Shown: one piece after another, positions 1 to 10,100 of the stretch
Numbering within the stretch: position 1 is the first letter of the stretch
How the letters are laid out: each line of letters opens with the position of its first letter
Origin: Nemophila menziesii
Lineage: Eukaryota; Streptophyta; Magnoliopsida; Boraginales; Hydrophyllaceae
Assembly: GCA_029959085.1 (NCBI GenBank)
Contig: JARWIR010000043.1
Location: forward strand, 1,860,001-1,924,000
Direction: 5' to 3'
Length of the DNA stretch: 64,000 bases
The notes under the pieces: model-generated
The model's database searches: none
The model's input: the letters and a program-made list of their open reading frames with translations, nothing else
Told to the model about the DNA's origin: nothing
Made by a program: the position numbers and the translations under genes

Positions 1-1279
1 TGTAGTACTTGAGAACGCAAGGATTCTCCTAATCTTACTTCCTAACTTATGTTGTTTAAGGGGTAAATTGGTCAATTACAATGGTCGGGATTCTAAAATC
101 CTTATACCCCCGTCAGGGTGGACTATAAGGCAATCCTAAAGTGTCACTAGTCCCGTCAGGGTAAATATGATCCACCGTTGGATGATTAAGTGTTTTACCT
201 CATTGGCCCTAGAATTAGCTAAGTTCGTCAGAATCAATAGCTTTTATCCTAGATTGAATAATTAATTCTATACCTAAACCCTCCGTCAGGATGATCCACA
301 CGCCACTTATGTGGAATAGCTTAGATACTAATACCTAATCTTAGTTCGCGACTCTAAAATCAGTAAATAATCACAAATTATCGAAAAGAGTAATGAACCC
401 AATCTAATTTAATTTAATATAAACCCAAATTCAACATTCGTTATTTCATAAAATTAAGATTCACCCATTGTTTGTTCTCAAGCACTATTGAAAGATTAGC
501 TCATATTAAAATTAAAAACTAAATTAAAAGAAACTGAATTCATATTGTTTACAAAATTAAAATACGAAAAGAACCTAATTTCCGGAATTCGAATGACTAC
601 GAACGGAGCTATAGACCCACTCCAGCTCTTGTAGCTTCTTCTTTCTTCCTTCTGTTGCTTCTCTCTGGTGTTTAATCTTGTGGAATGTGAATTGTATAAA
701 AAATAGAAGTCCAGACCTCTTTTTATAAGCATAAATTCGTTCTAGGGCTTGGACCAGAAAATAAAAGACTAATTAAATGTCCAAGCCCAATTTCCAAGCC
801 CAAAATCCCGTAACTGCTGATACACCTTCACTAAAACGGCTTTTCCCGATGCGTTACAACTCCGATTGACCTTATTCCAGTTGCTAAAGTTCCGTAACTC
901 GATAAGGAATGATTTCTCTTCAAAGGTCAGCGGCTAAATCATCGCTTAAGCACCTCGAAATCAGCAATCTATGGCCTGGAAAGTGGATTTTCAGCTCTAA
1001 AAATAATATCTTCGGGATTTGTCTTCAAGTCTTGACTCTAATTCACGATCTTTGACTTTCTCCTCGGATTCCTCTCCTAGCCAACATCTAAAACCTGTAA
1101 ACTTTACGCTAAAAATACCAATATTACGCGCAAAAGTTTAATAAATAAAAAATGCTAGAAATAAAAAGGTAATTCCGGATTATTGCAAATTTAGTCCAAA
1201 AGTCTATCATATAAATCAAATAAACACCAAAAATGATGTCTCCTAAGGGTCTAAAATAAGAACAATTAGGGAGACATCA
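1..1279 (-). repeat. 3' LTR of element A (partial)
   Basis: This is the left copy of the A LTR; position 1 corresponds to 22508. In minus-strand reading it begins TGATGTCTCC at 1279 and lacks its last 284 bases. A TATA-like box lies at 720-727 on the minus strand. Differences from the right copy that I can see are near 167, 720 and 870. The small open frame at 496-732 is not credible coding sequence. Confidence 0.92.
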
Positions 1280-1295
1280 AGACCCCCAACTCAAA
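1280..1295 (-). other. Polypurine tract of element A
   Basis: Read on the minus strand this is TTTGAGTTGGGGGTCT, immediately 5' of the 3' LTR. That is the expected place for the plus-strand primer of reverse transcription. Element I has the same tract at 15274-15289. Confidence 0.85.
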
Positions 1296-2682
1296 CCTTT
1301 GTCGTCCCGACAAAGTAAAACAAAACAAAGGGGTAGAAGTAAACGTATAAACACATAGAAGCTAGAAAATAAACCCTAAAGCAATTCTCAAAATAAATCT
1401 CATATAGCAAACTCTAGAAACTAATATACACATACACTAATCATGCAACATCAAACATAAATAATCTCAATCATAAAATTAAAGTCACAATGCTTGAAGG
1501 TTACACTTGTACTCATCTCTGTATGATGGCTATAGGGTGGTCATTAATCCTAACTCGCTTTGAACGCTCCACCTAGTGTATTCCCTATCAACAGAATTAT
1601 AAATTCACTATGCACTTAGGAATCACGAGGTCTTTACGGTTATAATATTGGCTTAAGGACGGGTGTGGATGTATATTTGGTAAATTTGAAGTGAGCTTTT
1701 GTCTCTCTCCTCACTTACCATCAACAATGTCCTCGAGCTTGAGTTAACGCTCAAAAGATGTTCTCACTCACCAATATACGCAACAATTTAGCGTCCCATG
1801 TCTACCCACTATAAACAAGATGATTTTCAAAAAAATTCCACTTTGCCGGATGTTTTATTCATTCATATTTTTTTCTTTTTCTTTTCTTTTCTCTTTTTCT
1901 TCTTTTTTTTGTACAGGAGCAAACCGGATTCCCGGTTTTGACGAATCCGGGTTCCCGGTTTTGACGAATCCGGGTTCCCGGTTCCTACTGTATGATTTTT
2001 CAAAAATTTTCATTTTTTTCTTTCTTTTTCATTTTTCTTCATTCCCGGCAAAGGGTTACAAGTATATATCATCTGCAATTGTGCTACAATACAAAGCACA
2101 TCGACCCCTACCCATTTAATTCCCCATATGTGGTCCCACCACCCCAAACTCAAGCTCGAGACATGTCTCAGGATTGTGATTCAAGTGCGGGTCATATGGT
2201 CATGCCTAATAATCTAAGGGATAATGGCTTATATCGTGGCTACAAAGAAAAGGCTAAAGGCTCAAAGTGGGCTGAGACGGATAATAATTAATGCAAGGGA
2301 TAGAAGGCTAAAAAGGCACAAATGGCTAACAAAGAACTGCCCCTATCATTTTCCTAAGTACATCGCTTGTCTTTAGTTCATATCTAGGTGGGTTCTCTAC
2401 TAATTAGGATTTCACGTTCTACACACCAAACATATTCCTTGAGTACAAGCTTACTTCATTTGCATTGTTCATTAATTTTTCCTATCAATTACCTACGTTC
2501 GCATGCAATTGTAAGTGCGTTTTATATCAATCCCTAAAGTCCACTATTTACTATCATAGATTTATCAAAAGTATGCTTAAAGGGATATTTAAAAATTTCT
2601 ATAGTCAAACGCAACTCCGAAAATTCTTTTATTGAAAGCAAATAAAGCAAATAACACATAAAAAACTGGGATGAGGCAACGA
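1296..2682 (-). other. 3' non-coding region of element A with CT-rich tract and short tandem repeat
   Basis: I see no credible coding frame here. The stretch holds a pyrimidine-rich run at about 1864-1912 and a 27-bp-period tandem repeat at about 1918-1989 built on the palindrome CCGGGTTCCCGG. A PPT-like motif lies at 2134-2155. Several blocks, for example around 1515-1560 and 2395-2425, recur in the matching regions of elements I, B and C, so parts of this region are under constraint or of shared recent origin. Confidence 0.7.
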
Positions 2683-2724
2683 ACCCCACCCCAAACTCAA
2701 AAATGAGTCGTGTCCCCACGACTC
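2683..2724 (-). promoter_or_regulatory. Conserved hairpin plus PPT-like motif downstream of ORF2 (element A)
   Basis: On the minus strand an 8-bp perfect stem (GAGTCGTG / CACGACTC, loop GGGA, positions 2705-2724) is followed by a TTTTGAGTTTGGGGTGGGG tract (2683-2702). The same pair occurs at 13838-13880 in I, at 27062-27100 in B and, with a shorter stem, at 35545-35587 in C. Function is unknown; see findings. Confidence 0.6.
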
Positions 2725-2786
2725 GAAAAGACTCAATAAAGCATTTAAACTAATATACACTAAGAGGAAAGTTTAGAAAACGTATC

Positions 2787-4103
2787 TTAACCAGCGCGAG
2801 GCTGGTTATCGGTGTTGCGTTCTGGACCTTTATCTCGCGTAACAGCATCATAAATCGCGTTTTGAAGTGTATTTACGCCTAGGATTAAATTTCGAAGCAG
2901 GTCCAATTCTTTTGCAACGTTTCCCAAGGTAGCAATCATCCTCTCCTGATTCTCTTCCAACACCTGAATCTTCGCTTCCAACTCAGGTACAGTTTTCGCT
3001 TTCTTTGATTGAGGAGTTCTGGGACTTCTTGTAGCTCGTGTTGCCTCTTCATGGATGTTCTTGATTGTGCTCAAAGCTATACTCACACCAACTGAAACAA
3101 TGTCAATATCTGCGTTCTTACGCGGAATCTTTGCGTCTAGACACAACTGAGTAATAGTACAAGGAAACTTCAGATTTTGTTGTTTCATTGGTGATTTCGC
3201 GAACTCCATGATTGTATCATAAATGATCTTGGCAACATCAAATGGTTTATCCTCCAAAATACACTTAATAACAAATATGTGCTCTTTCTTCAACTCGGAA
3301 GTGTGTTTAATACCAAAGAAAGTGGGTATTATGAAACGAGACCAAACCTTAGCACGAGGTGTCAAACTACTGCTGTAAAACTGTCCAGGATACCTTTCAC
3401 CTTCAGGAATTGGGCTAGTCCCATTAACAAGCACGGTCCCCCAAAGGGATTCAAAATCAAAAGAAGGGTCATTAAGAATTTCTTGGAAGGGGCATGTTCC
3501 AGAAAAGTTGGGCAGTTTCAATGATTTCCGAATACGTTCAATAGAGAAAGGAACTACCTTTTTGCGGATATCAATGGCATCATGTGAGGTAGCTAAACCT
3601 TCGTAAAATTCTCGCACAAAAGTAGGAATAAACTCAAGCTTCCTTTCTTGTAACTCTTTCCAACCAAACTTAGCACATGTCACGGCATATTCCTTGTAAT
3701 CACTACTCCTAATACCCTTAGGGAAATTCGTCTTCTCACCAAATTTCAAAAATTCAATTCTTTCACGAACCTGAGTATTCCAACAAGTGTAAACCCTTTT
3801 AGGCTTGTGGCCCCAAATCTTCATACGCGGAGGTTTTTGAACGGGTGCTTCCGGAATCTCTTGTTCAGTTTCCTTCTCAATGTTCTTCGCAATTTCCTCT
3901 TCTGGTTCCTTCTCACTTTCAATCTCATCAATCAATCTTCTCTTTAGACCTGTGATTTCTTTTCTGTTAGAATCAAGCTTAACTTCGTCAATTTTTCGTT
4001 TAGGACGCGAATCGGGAATCTCAATAGCTTGTTCTTGAGAACCACCAATGGTGGTCTTTCTTCTAGGAGCAGTTCTTCGGAAATCACCGGTTCTGTTAGT
4101 CAT
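2787..4103 (-). CDS. Athila ORF2 protein (env-position ORF, putative plant transposon protein type)
   Basis: This open frame of 438 codons lies between pol and the 3' LTR, where Athila elements carry a second ORF. Residues 1-100 are very basic and acidic by turns (Lys/Arg/Glu-rich). Residues about 105-330 form a compact domain with the motifs REFYEGLA, VWSRFI and KEHIFVIKCIL, which resembles the family annotated as 'putative plant transposon protein'. The tail, about 345-425, looks like a coiled coil. I see no signal peptide or clear membrane anchor, so an envelope role is not supported by the sequence. The ATG at 4103 sits 7 bases after a PPT-like motif (4111-4127). The frame is intact although gag-pol of the same element is broken. 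The family call is by resemblance from memory. Confidence 0.75.
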   Translation of the reverse strand: MTNRTGDFRRTAPRRKTTIGGSQEQAIEIPDSRPKRKIDEVKLDSNRKEITGLKRRLIDEIESEKEPEEEIAKNIEKETEQEIPEAPVQKPPRMKIWGHKPKRVYTCWNTQVRERIEFLKFGEKTNFPKGIRSSDYKEYAVTCAKFGWKELQERKLEFIPTFVREFYEGLATSHDAIDIRKKVVPFSIERIRKSLKLPNFSGTCPFQEILNDPSFDFESLWGTVLVNGTSPIPEGERYPGQFYSSSLTPRAKVWSRFIIPTFFGIKHTSELKKEHIFVIKCILEDKPFDVAKIIYDTIMEFAKSPMKQQNLKFPCTITQLCLDAKIPRKNADIDIVSVGVSIALSTIKNIHEEATRATRSPRTPQSKKAKTVPELEAKIQVLEENQERMIATLGNVAKELDLLRNLILGVNTLQNAIYDAVTRDKGPERNTDNQPRAG

Positions 4104-4110
4104 CTCTTTT

Positions 4111-4127
4111 CACCCCAAACTCAAAAC
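4111..4127 (-). promoter_or_regulatory. PPT-like motif just upstream of ORF2 start (element A)
   Basis: On the minus strand GTTTTGAGTTTGGGGTG lies 7 bases before the ORF2 ATG. Element I has TTGAGTTGTGGGTG 8 bases before its ORF2 ATG (13270-13283). The motif matches the core of the true polypurine tract. Confidence 0.5.
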
Positions 4128-4489
4128 TTCAAATAATGAAAAACTTAGGGAAAAGTTTAGAATTTTGATGTTTTGAGGTTTAAGAATTTAAGAACTAGGT
4201 GAAATATGAGATGGGTCTTGGTTAATTTGTATGGGAGAAGAAAGAATTGGGTTTAATTTAAGGAATTGGGTGAAGAAGAATCTTGGGAAAAACTAAGGAT
4301 TTGATGTTATTTTGGAGAGGAGGTGAGTTGATCTTATGTTTTTGTGGTGAAAGAGGGTAGGATTTGATGATATATAGTGTTTTGGTAGATGAATTTAGGA
4401 GGTGGGGAGGCTATTGGTGCGTTTTAGGTAAAAACTTGCAGAAGAGGCTAAAAAAACTAGGTTAAAACATCCAAAACCGCCTCTCACAG

Positions 4490-4985
4490 CTTTCAAACCG
4501 GGTTCCCGGTTTTGGCAAACCGGGTTCCCGGTTCCGCGTCGCTGTGACGGCGCGGAAAAATCAATTGTGGACCCCAAGACGCGGGGTCAGGGATTTTACT
4601 CGCCGAAACCGGGTACCCGGTTCTGTGGAATGCGGGTTCCCGGATTTTCTCGATGGCGCGAGTCAAAACGCGCCAAAACGCAGCACCTCAAAACGCCGGG
4701 TCAGAACTTTTGGAAGATTACAGCTCCGAAACCGGGTACCCGGTTCTGCCAAATGCGGGTACCCGGATTTGTGTCGACGGCGGGAATCAAAACGCACGAA
4801 AACGCAAGCCACCAAGACGCTGGGTCAGGGATTTTCAGAAATCACAACACCAAAACCGGGTACCCGGTTTTGCCAAATGCGGGTTCCCGGTTCCGACGCT
4901 GTGACCTTACCCCAAAACGCCAAGTGTTGCGTTAAAATGGTTGGTACCAGCTCCAAAACCGGGTTCCCGGTTTCTCCTGGACATC
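4490..4985 (-). repeat. GC-rich palindromic tandem array between pol and ORF2 (element A)
   Basis: The palindromes CCGGGTACCCGG and CCGGGTTCCCGG recur at about 4498, 4523, 4609, 4731, 4857 and 4961, mostly followed by a second half-copy. The copies at 4609, 4731 and 4857 lie in a 122-126 bp tandem unit that also contains 'aaacgc' runs. Open frames of up to 167 codons across it are products of the repeat, not genes. The array is much richer in GC than its AT-rich surroundings. Confidence 0.85.
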
Positions 4986-5017
4986 CAACCAATTTTTCTT
5001 CTGTTTTCGCCAAATCG

Positions 5018-5030
5018 ACCCCAAACTCAA
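5018..5030 (-). promoter_or_regulatory. PPT-like motif at the start of the post-pol region (element A)
   Basis: On the minus strand TTGAGTTTGGGGT lies between the end of pol and the palindromic array. Element I has the same motif at 12540-12550 and C at 36665-36677, each beside its own array. Confidence 0.45.
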
Positions 5031-5205
5031 GTCCTTTTTACCCCTGAAATCATCAAAAACAACTACCCTTCCTCATTTCTTAATAAAAACAATAAAATTA
5101 CGAAAATCAAACTAATCTAAATTGCAAAAATGTAAAAACTCAGCTAATATACAAGTAATTGGCTTTTGTTTAACGTCGTTAAGCTCGACGGGTTACCTCA
5201 CGCTT

Positions 5206-5507
5206 CTAAGGAGTCTCGAGGAGATACATGACCTCCCCGGGATGTGGATCTTTCGAGCGATTGGTATCTTCACCTCCATGGTATATCTTCAATCTGTGAC
5301 CGTTAACCATAAAGGTATGGTTCTCTAGCGGATGTTCTATTTCTATCGCCCCATGAGGTGTAACTTTGGTCACTATGTATGGACCTGACCACTTAGATCT
5401 TAACTTACCCGGAAAATTGCTGAACTTTGAATTATACTTTAACACTCTTTGCCCCACTTCAAAGTTCTTTGTACGAATCCGATTGTCATGCCATTTCTTT
5501 GTGTTTT
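5206..5507 (-). pseudogene. Element A pol, C-terminal integrase fragment (cut off by insertion of I)
   Basis: This is the last part of A pol: the integrase C-terminal region with the GPY-type motif [10 protein letters not shown], ending in a stop at 5206. Its frame is continuous with 16768-17142 once element I and one copy of the GTTTT target duplication are removed. The open frame runs past the first Met (5457) up to the insertion point at 5507. The protein is disrupted here only by the insertion. Confidence 0.88.
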
Positions 5508-6985
5508 TGATGTCTCCTTAATTGTGATAGTAAAATATACTCATGAGACATCATTTTAGGCTTATTTATTAGTTTATAGGTTGATTTTAGCTTATTTTAG
5601 TGCACTTTCCTATTTTGGGTCTTGATTTGTAGAAATAATGTTTTTAGAGCATATTGGGTTTAATTGTTTATTTAGTGTGAAGCTTTAAAGATAATTATGG
5701 AGCTTAATTAGAGTCCAAGTCAAAGACAACAACTTATGGAAGGAGATATGCATGGAAATTGGAGATAAGGAAATAATTGCTAAAAAGATGGAAAAGGAAA
5801 AGCTGCCTAAATCTGGGATTCTGCAAAGATAGGCGTTTTTACCTAATAAAGAGGCCGAATTTGGTAGATTACTCCTAAAGGGCGTAGATAATTCTGTTGC
5901 GATTCTTTTGGTATCTTGTGGAGCAAAATCGGACCAATAACGAAGAAGATACACTCAAAACAGCGCAGCAGTGTTTATCTTTATTTCCTTACGAATTTGA
6001 GTTGGGCCAGGAGTCCATTACTTAACTTATCTCTAAAGAAACGAATTAGGTCAACCTCTAACCTATAAATACAGCCTCTTAACACTCTTAAATCATCCTT
6101 GGTGAAACCTTAAACCAAGAGGAAGCTTACAACACAAGAGAGAAGTCTGGAAGGAGCTGTCATCAACAATGTCTTCTTCTACCTTTAGATTTGTAAATTC
6201 TTTCTTTTCTTTCATGAACTAATTTTCTTTAGCTTAAGTTTTTAGCATATATGTATGAACCCTAGTTTTGATTGACATCTATCTAATTTGGGAATTTAAT
6301 GTTTTAAATAGAATTATAGTTCTTATTCTCTGTTTATGTGTTTGAATTTATATTCTGTGTTCTTGTGGACGGCCGCCATTAGAATTACCATCTAGTAATT
6401 AGGATACCATTGACAACGGTGTTTAATTACATGTTTAGCACATAACGTTTAGTTTTAGGTTTGATCTGACAACCCAACCTAGCTAGATAATCACTATGGT
6501 TGAGTCTTGTGACTCTTTACCAATTACAGGAAAAGTTTGCTTAGGAAGCCTTATTGACACAGGTAAATCCTATTTTAAACTACCGATAGCATATTGGGAC
6601 CAATTAGGGAAATACTACATGATTCACCCTTACATGTTTAGAACGGCAAAACTAGTGGGGATTACATGCTAATAACTTAAGCTATATTCTCATATTACTT
6701 CTCTTTCATATTTAAAATTCTGTCTTTTAATTTCTTAGTTTAATTTAGTTATTTAAAAAACCAAACAAAAATCTAATTATTTTTACTTTTATTTGCGTTT
6801 AGTTGTTCTAGCTTTAATTATTTGCACTTGCTATTTGCATAAGATTCTCCTAACCTCTGTAGTCTCTGCGGAACGAATCTTTATCTAAAACTTGCATACG
6901 ATCTGTATACTTGCAGAACCGTGTAGTTTTAGGGTGTTTTTGCACTTTAATTATATCTTATTTTATCACACCCTAGGCCCCACCA
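5508..6985 (+). repeat. 5' LTR of element I
   Basis: This 1478-bp LTR is repeated at 15290-16767. It starts with a 46-base inverted-repeat module (5508-5553) and contains TATAAATA at 6064-6071, so transcription probably starts some 30 bases downstream. It ends CCCCACCA, six bases before the primer site. The antisense open frame 5685-5954 is a chance frame repeated in both LTRs. Confidence 0.94.
6064..6071 (+). promoter_or_regulatory. TATA box in 5' LTR of element I
   Basis: TATAAATA lies in the middle of the LTR, as expected for a core RNA polymerase II promoter at the U3/R boundary. The same box is at 15846-15853 in the 3' LTR. Confidence 0.65.
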
Positions 6986-6991
6986 AGTTTT

Positions 6992-7009
6992 TGGCGCCGC
7001 TGCCGGGGA
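6992..7009 (+). other. Primer-binding site of element I (Asp-tRNA type)
   Basis: TGGCGCCGCTGCCGGGGA lies six bases after the LTR. It is complementary to the 3' end of plant tRNA-Asp except for one base, as far as I recall that tRNA (GTTG in place of GCTG). Element A has the identical site at 22200-22217. Confidence 0.8.
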
Positions 7010-7111
7010 CTACATCGTTAGTCCTTGTGCATATATCTTGTGCTTTTATTTTTAGTTAGTTCTATTTTACGCTTTTTGTTTTTAGTTTTTGTTTTTCAGA
7101 TTTAGTTACAG

Positions 7112-10100
7112 ATGGAGAACCCAAGGAGACTTGAGCTACCCATCGAGTTCAGAGTGGAGCCACGAGGAATTCGCGCTCCAGAAATCCAAGCCGCGAAATT
7201 TAAACCTGATCCTGGGATGCTAACTCAATTTACATCTCATGGATTATTCAGCGGAGATGCACATCAAGATCCGATCCGATATATTCAGAAATTCATGCAA
7301 ATCTGTGATGCTTATATCGTAAGAGGAGTTACTAGGGAGCAAGTATATTACTTGATGTTTCAGTTCTTCTTGACCGGATGTGCAAGCGATTGGTACGATA
7401 CCCAACACCCTCATGTTATTCCAGATTGGGACAAGCTCCAAACAAGATTCCTAGACCGTTTTTATCCGGTTAGTAGACGTTTAAAAGAGATGTTGGAGCT
7501 TGAACAATTCATACAGAAAGAGGAAGAGAGTTTGGGTGAAGCTTGGTTACGATTTACAGATAAGAAGGCGAGATGTCCATATCATAGATCCTCGCCAGAA
7601 TATTATTTAACCTTGTTTTATGGAGGCCTTAATGATAAATCAAGAGAGAAAGCAGATTCGTTGGGAAACGCGGGTTTTGTGTTACTAGATCCTGTAGAAG
7701 CTGAGTTGGGGATGGAAAGAATTCTTGAGAACGAGAGAAGTTGGCCAAAGAAATCAGTAAAGGAGAACAATTCAGAATCTCTGAAGCTTAAAGAATTGGC
7801 TAAACAACTCGAAGAACTTAAAGAACGAGCCCGAACAATTGCTCAGGTGAATGTGGTACGCACAATTCCTTCGTGTCTTGGTTGTGGATCAAGAAATCAT
7901 GTGTGGGCAGGATGTATGAATAATCCAGCAGTAGCTTCCGTTCAATATCCTCAAGATAACTATTACTCTAATGGTTATAATTATCCTCAAGAAAGCTACG
8001 CTAGTTATCAACAACCTCCACAACAAAGAAGTGGGGACAGAAAACAAGAAACTAATCAGCAATCCCAACTTCAACCTGATAATCCTCCACAACCTATTCA
8101 GAAAAAGACACCCATTTTGAAGAAAACTTGTCAAGAACCGAAGAAAGATCCACCTAAAAATTCAATGCAATTGGCAAAACAAGAACAACTCCAGAGTTTG
8201 ACTTCAAGTATGACTAAATTAATGGAAACCGTTGAGAAGAAAATAAATTATAGCCAACAAAAAGTTCGAACTCAGGAGAAGGTTATAAAGCAACTAGAGC
8301 ATACTATATCACAGATGGCGAGTACATTACAAACTAGGCCGAAGGGGCAACTCCCAAGTGATACTGTTGCTCCTAGGGACGATTCTTGCCATGCAGTTGA
8401 ATTGAGAAGTGGAAAACAACTACCTCCACCAAGACCAGAACCTATCCCTATTCCAGAACAAAGGGGGGAGGAAATAATCAAGGATACAGTCAAGGAGGTA
8501 GTTAAACCGAAGAGTGTCCAAGCCGAGACACCTGATAAGACAAGACAACCAGTGGAACTCAATACACGCCCTCCACCACCATACCCTTCACGTGTCAGAA
8601 AGAAGGACAATGACCTGGAATTCAAGAAGTTCATTGACATGTTGAAGAAATTAGAAATCAATATACCCCTTGTTGAAGCTCTCAAGAGAATGCCAAGCTA
8701 CATGAAATTTATGAAAGACATTCTCTCCAACAAGCGAAGTATAGAGACTGGGGAACCAATTGGATTACCTAGGGAGTGCAGTGCTATATGTCAAAATGAG
8801 TTGCCACCAAAACTAGAAGATCCCGGAAGTTTTACAATTCCCATCGGCATTGGAGAAAATTGGACCGGGAAAGCATTATGTGATTTAGGTGCAAGCATCA
8901 ATCTCATGCCTAAATCCCTGTTCGAGAAGCTTAATATCGGAGAAGTAGTACCTACATCTGTGGTACTACAAATGGCGGATCGCTCCCTCTCACGACCAAT
9001 AGGTAAAATTGAAGATGTTTTAGTTAACGCGGGCTCTTTTATTTTTCCTTGTGATTTTATTATCCTTGACTACGACGCGGATAAGAATGTCCCCATCATT
9101 TTGGGTAGACCATTCTTAGCCACGGGGCGTACACTAATTGATGTTGAGAATGGTGAGTTGATCATGAGAGTACAAGGCGAACAGATACGATTTAATGTGT
9201 TTCAGGCTATGAAATATCCTAAAGCGAAAGACGAGTGCTTCAAGGTAGATGTCATCGAAAAGATTACGCAAGAAGTCTTCAATGAAGAGAACTTAAATGA
9301 TGATCTTGACAAAGCCTTAGCACCTGAAACACCAGAACTCGAGATTCCCCCTGAAGATGTTGCTGCATTAGGATTAAACGTACGAGAATTACTTCGAGAG
9401 CCAGGTGACATTGAACCAATGAAACAACCATCTATAATATGCCCACCTGTTCTCGAAGAAAAACCACTTCCAGATCACTTACGCTATGCATATCTAGGTA
9501 CGAACAAAACTTTGCCTGTTATTATTTCTGCTAACCTTTCAGGTCCTCAAGAGGAGAGGCTACTTCAAGTACTTCGTGCAAACAAAGAAGCAATTGGATG
9601 GACTATTGCCGACATCAAGGGAATTAGTCCTTCCGTTTGCAAACACAAAATCATTCTTGAAAACGAAGGTGGGCGATCTATAGAGGGACAGAGAAGACTC
9701 ATGCCAGCTATGAAAGAAGTGGTGAGGAAGGAAGTTATCAAGTTGTTAGACGCAGGAATTATCTATCCGATTGCTAGCAGTGATTGGGTTAGTCCAGTGC
9801 AGTGTGTTCCAAAGAAAGGAGGTTTTACCACCACCCTTAATGATCAAGGCGAAGCCATACCATCGAGACCAATTGTGGGGTGGCGAGTGTGCATGGATTA
9901 CCGAAGACTGAACAAAGCAACGAAGAAAGATCACTTCCCGCTACCATTCATTGATCAGATGCTAGACAAACTTGCAGGGAGAGAATATTACTGTTTCCTA
10001 GACGGATATTCGGGTTATAATCAGATTTGTGTGGATCCCCTTGATCAACACAAAACAACTTTTACATGTCCGTTTGGTACTTTTGCTTATAGAAGAATGC

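Noticed and set aside
2787..4103. Calling A ORF2 a true envelope protein
   Set aside because: No signal peptide, transmembrane segment or cleavage site is visible; only the position is envelope-like.
4490..4985. Regularly spaced palindromes suggestive of a CRISPR array
   Set aside because: The intervals are themselves repeats of each other, the host is a plant, and no Cas-type gene is present.
4544..5047. 167-codon plus-strand frame with repeated 'NRVPGS' and 'PGTRF' motifs that looks like a repeat protein
   Set aside because: It is the translation of the palindromic array of element A, antisense to the element, and several frames are open at once because stop codons are rare in GC-rich repeats.
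5685..5954. 89-codon minus-strand frame, repeated exactly at 15467-15736
   Set aside because: It lies in the two LTR copies of element I, antisense to its transcript, and has no recognisable motif; its repetition only reflects the LTR pair.
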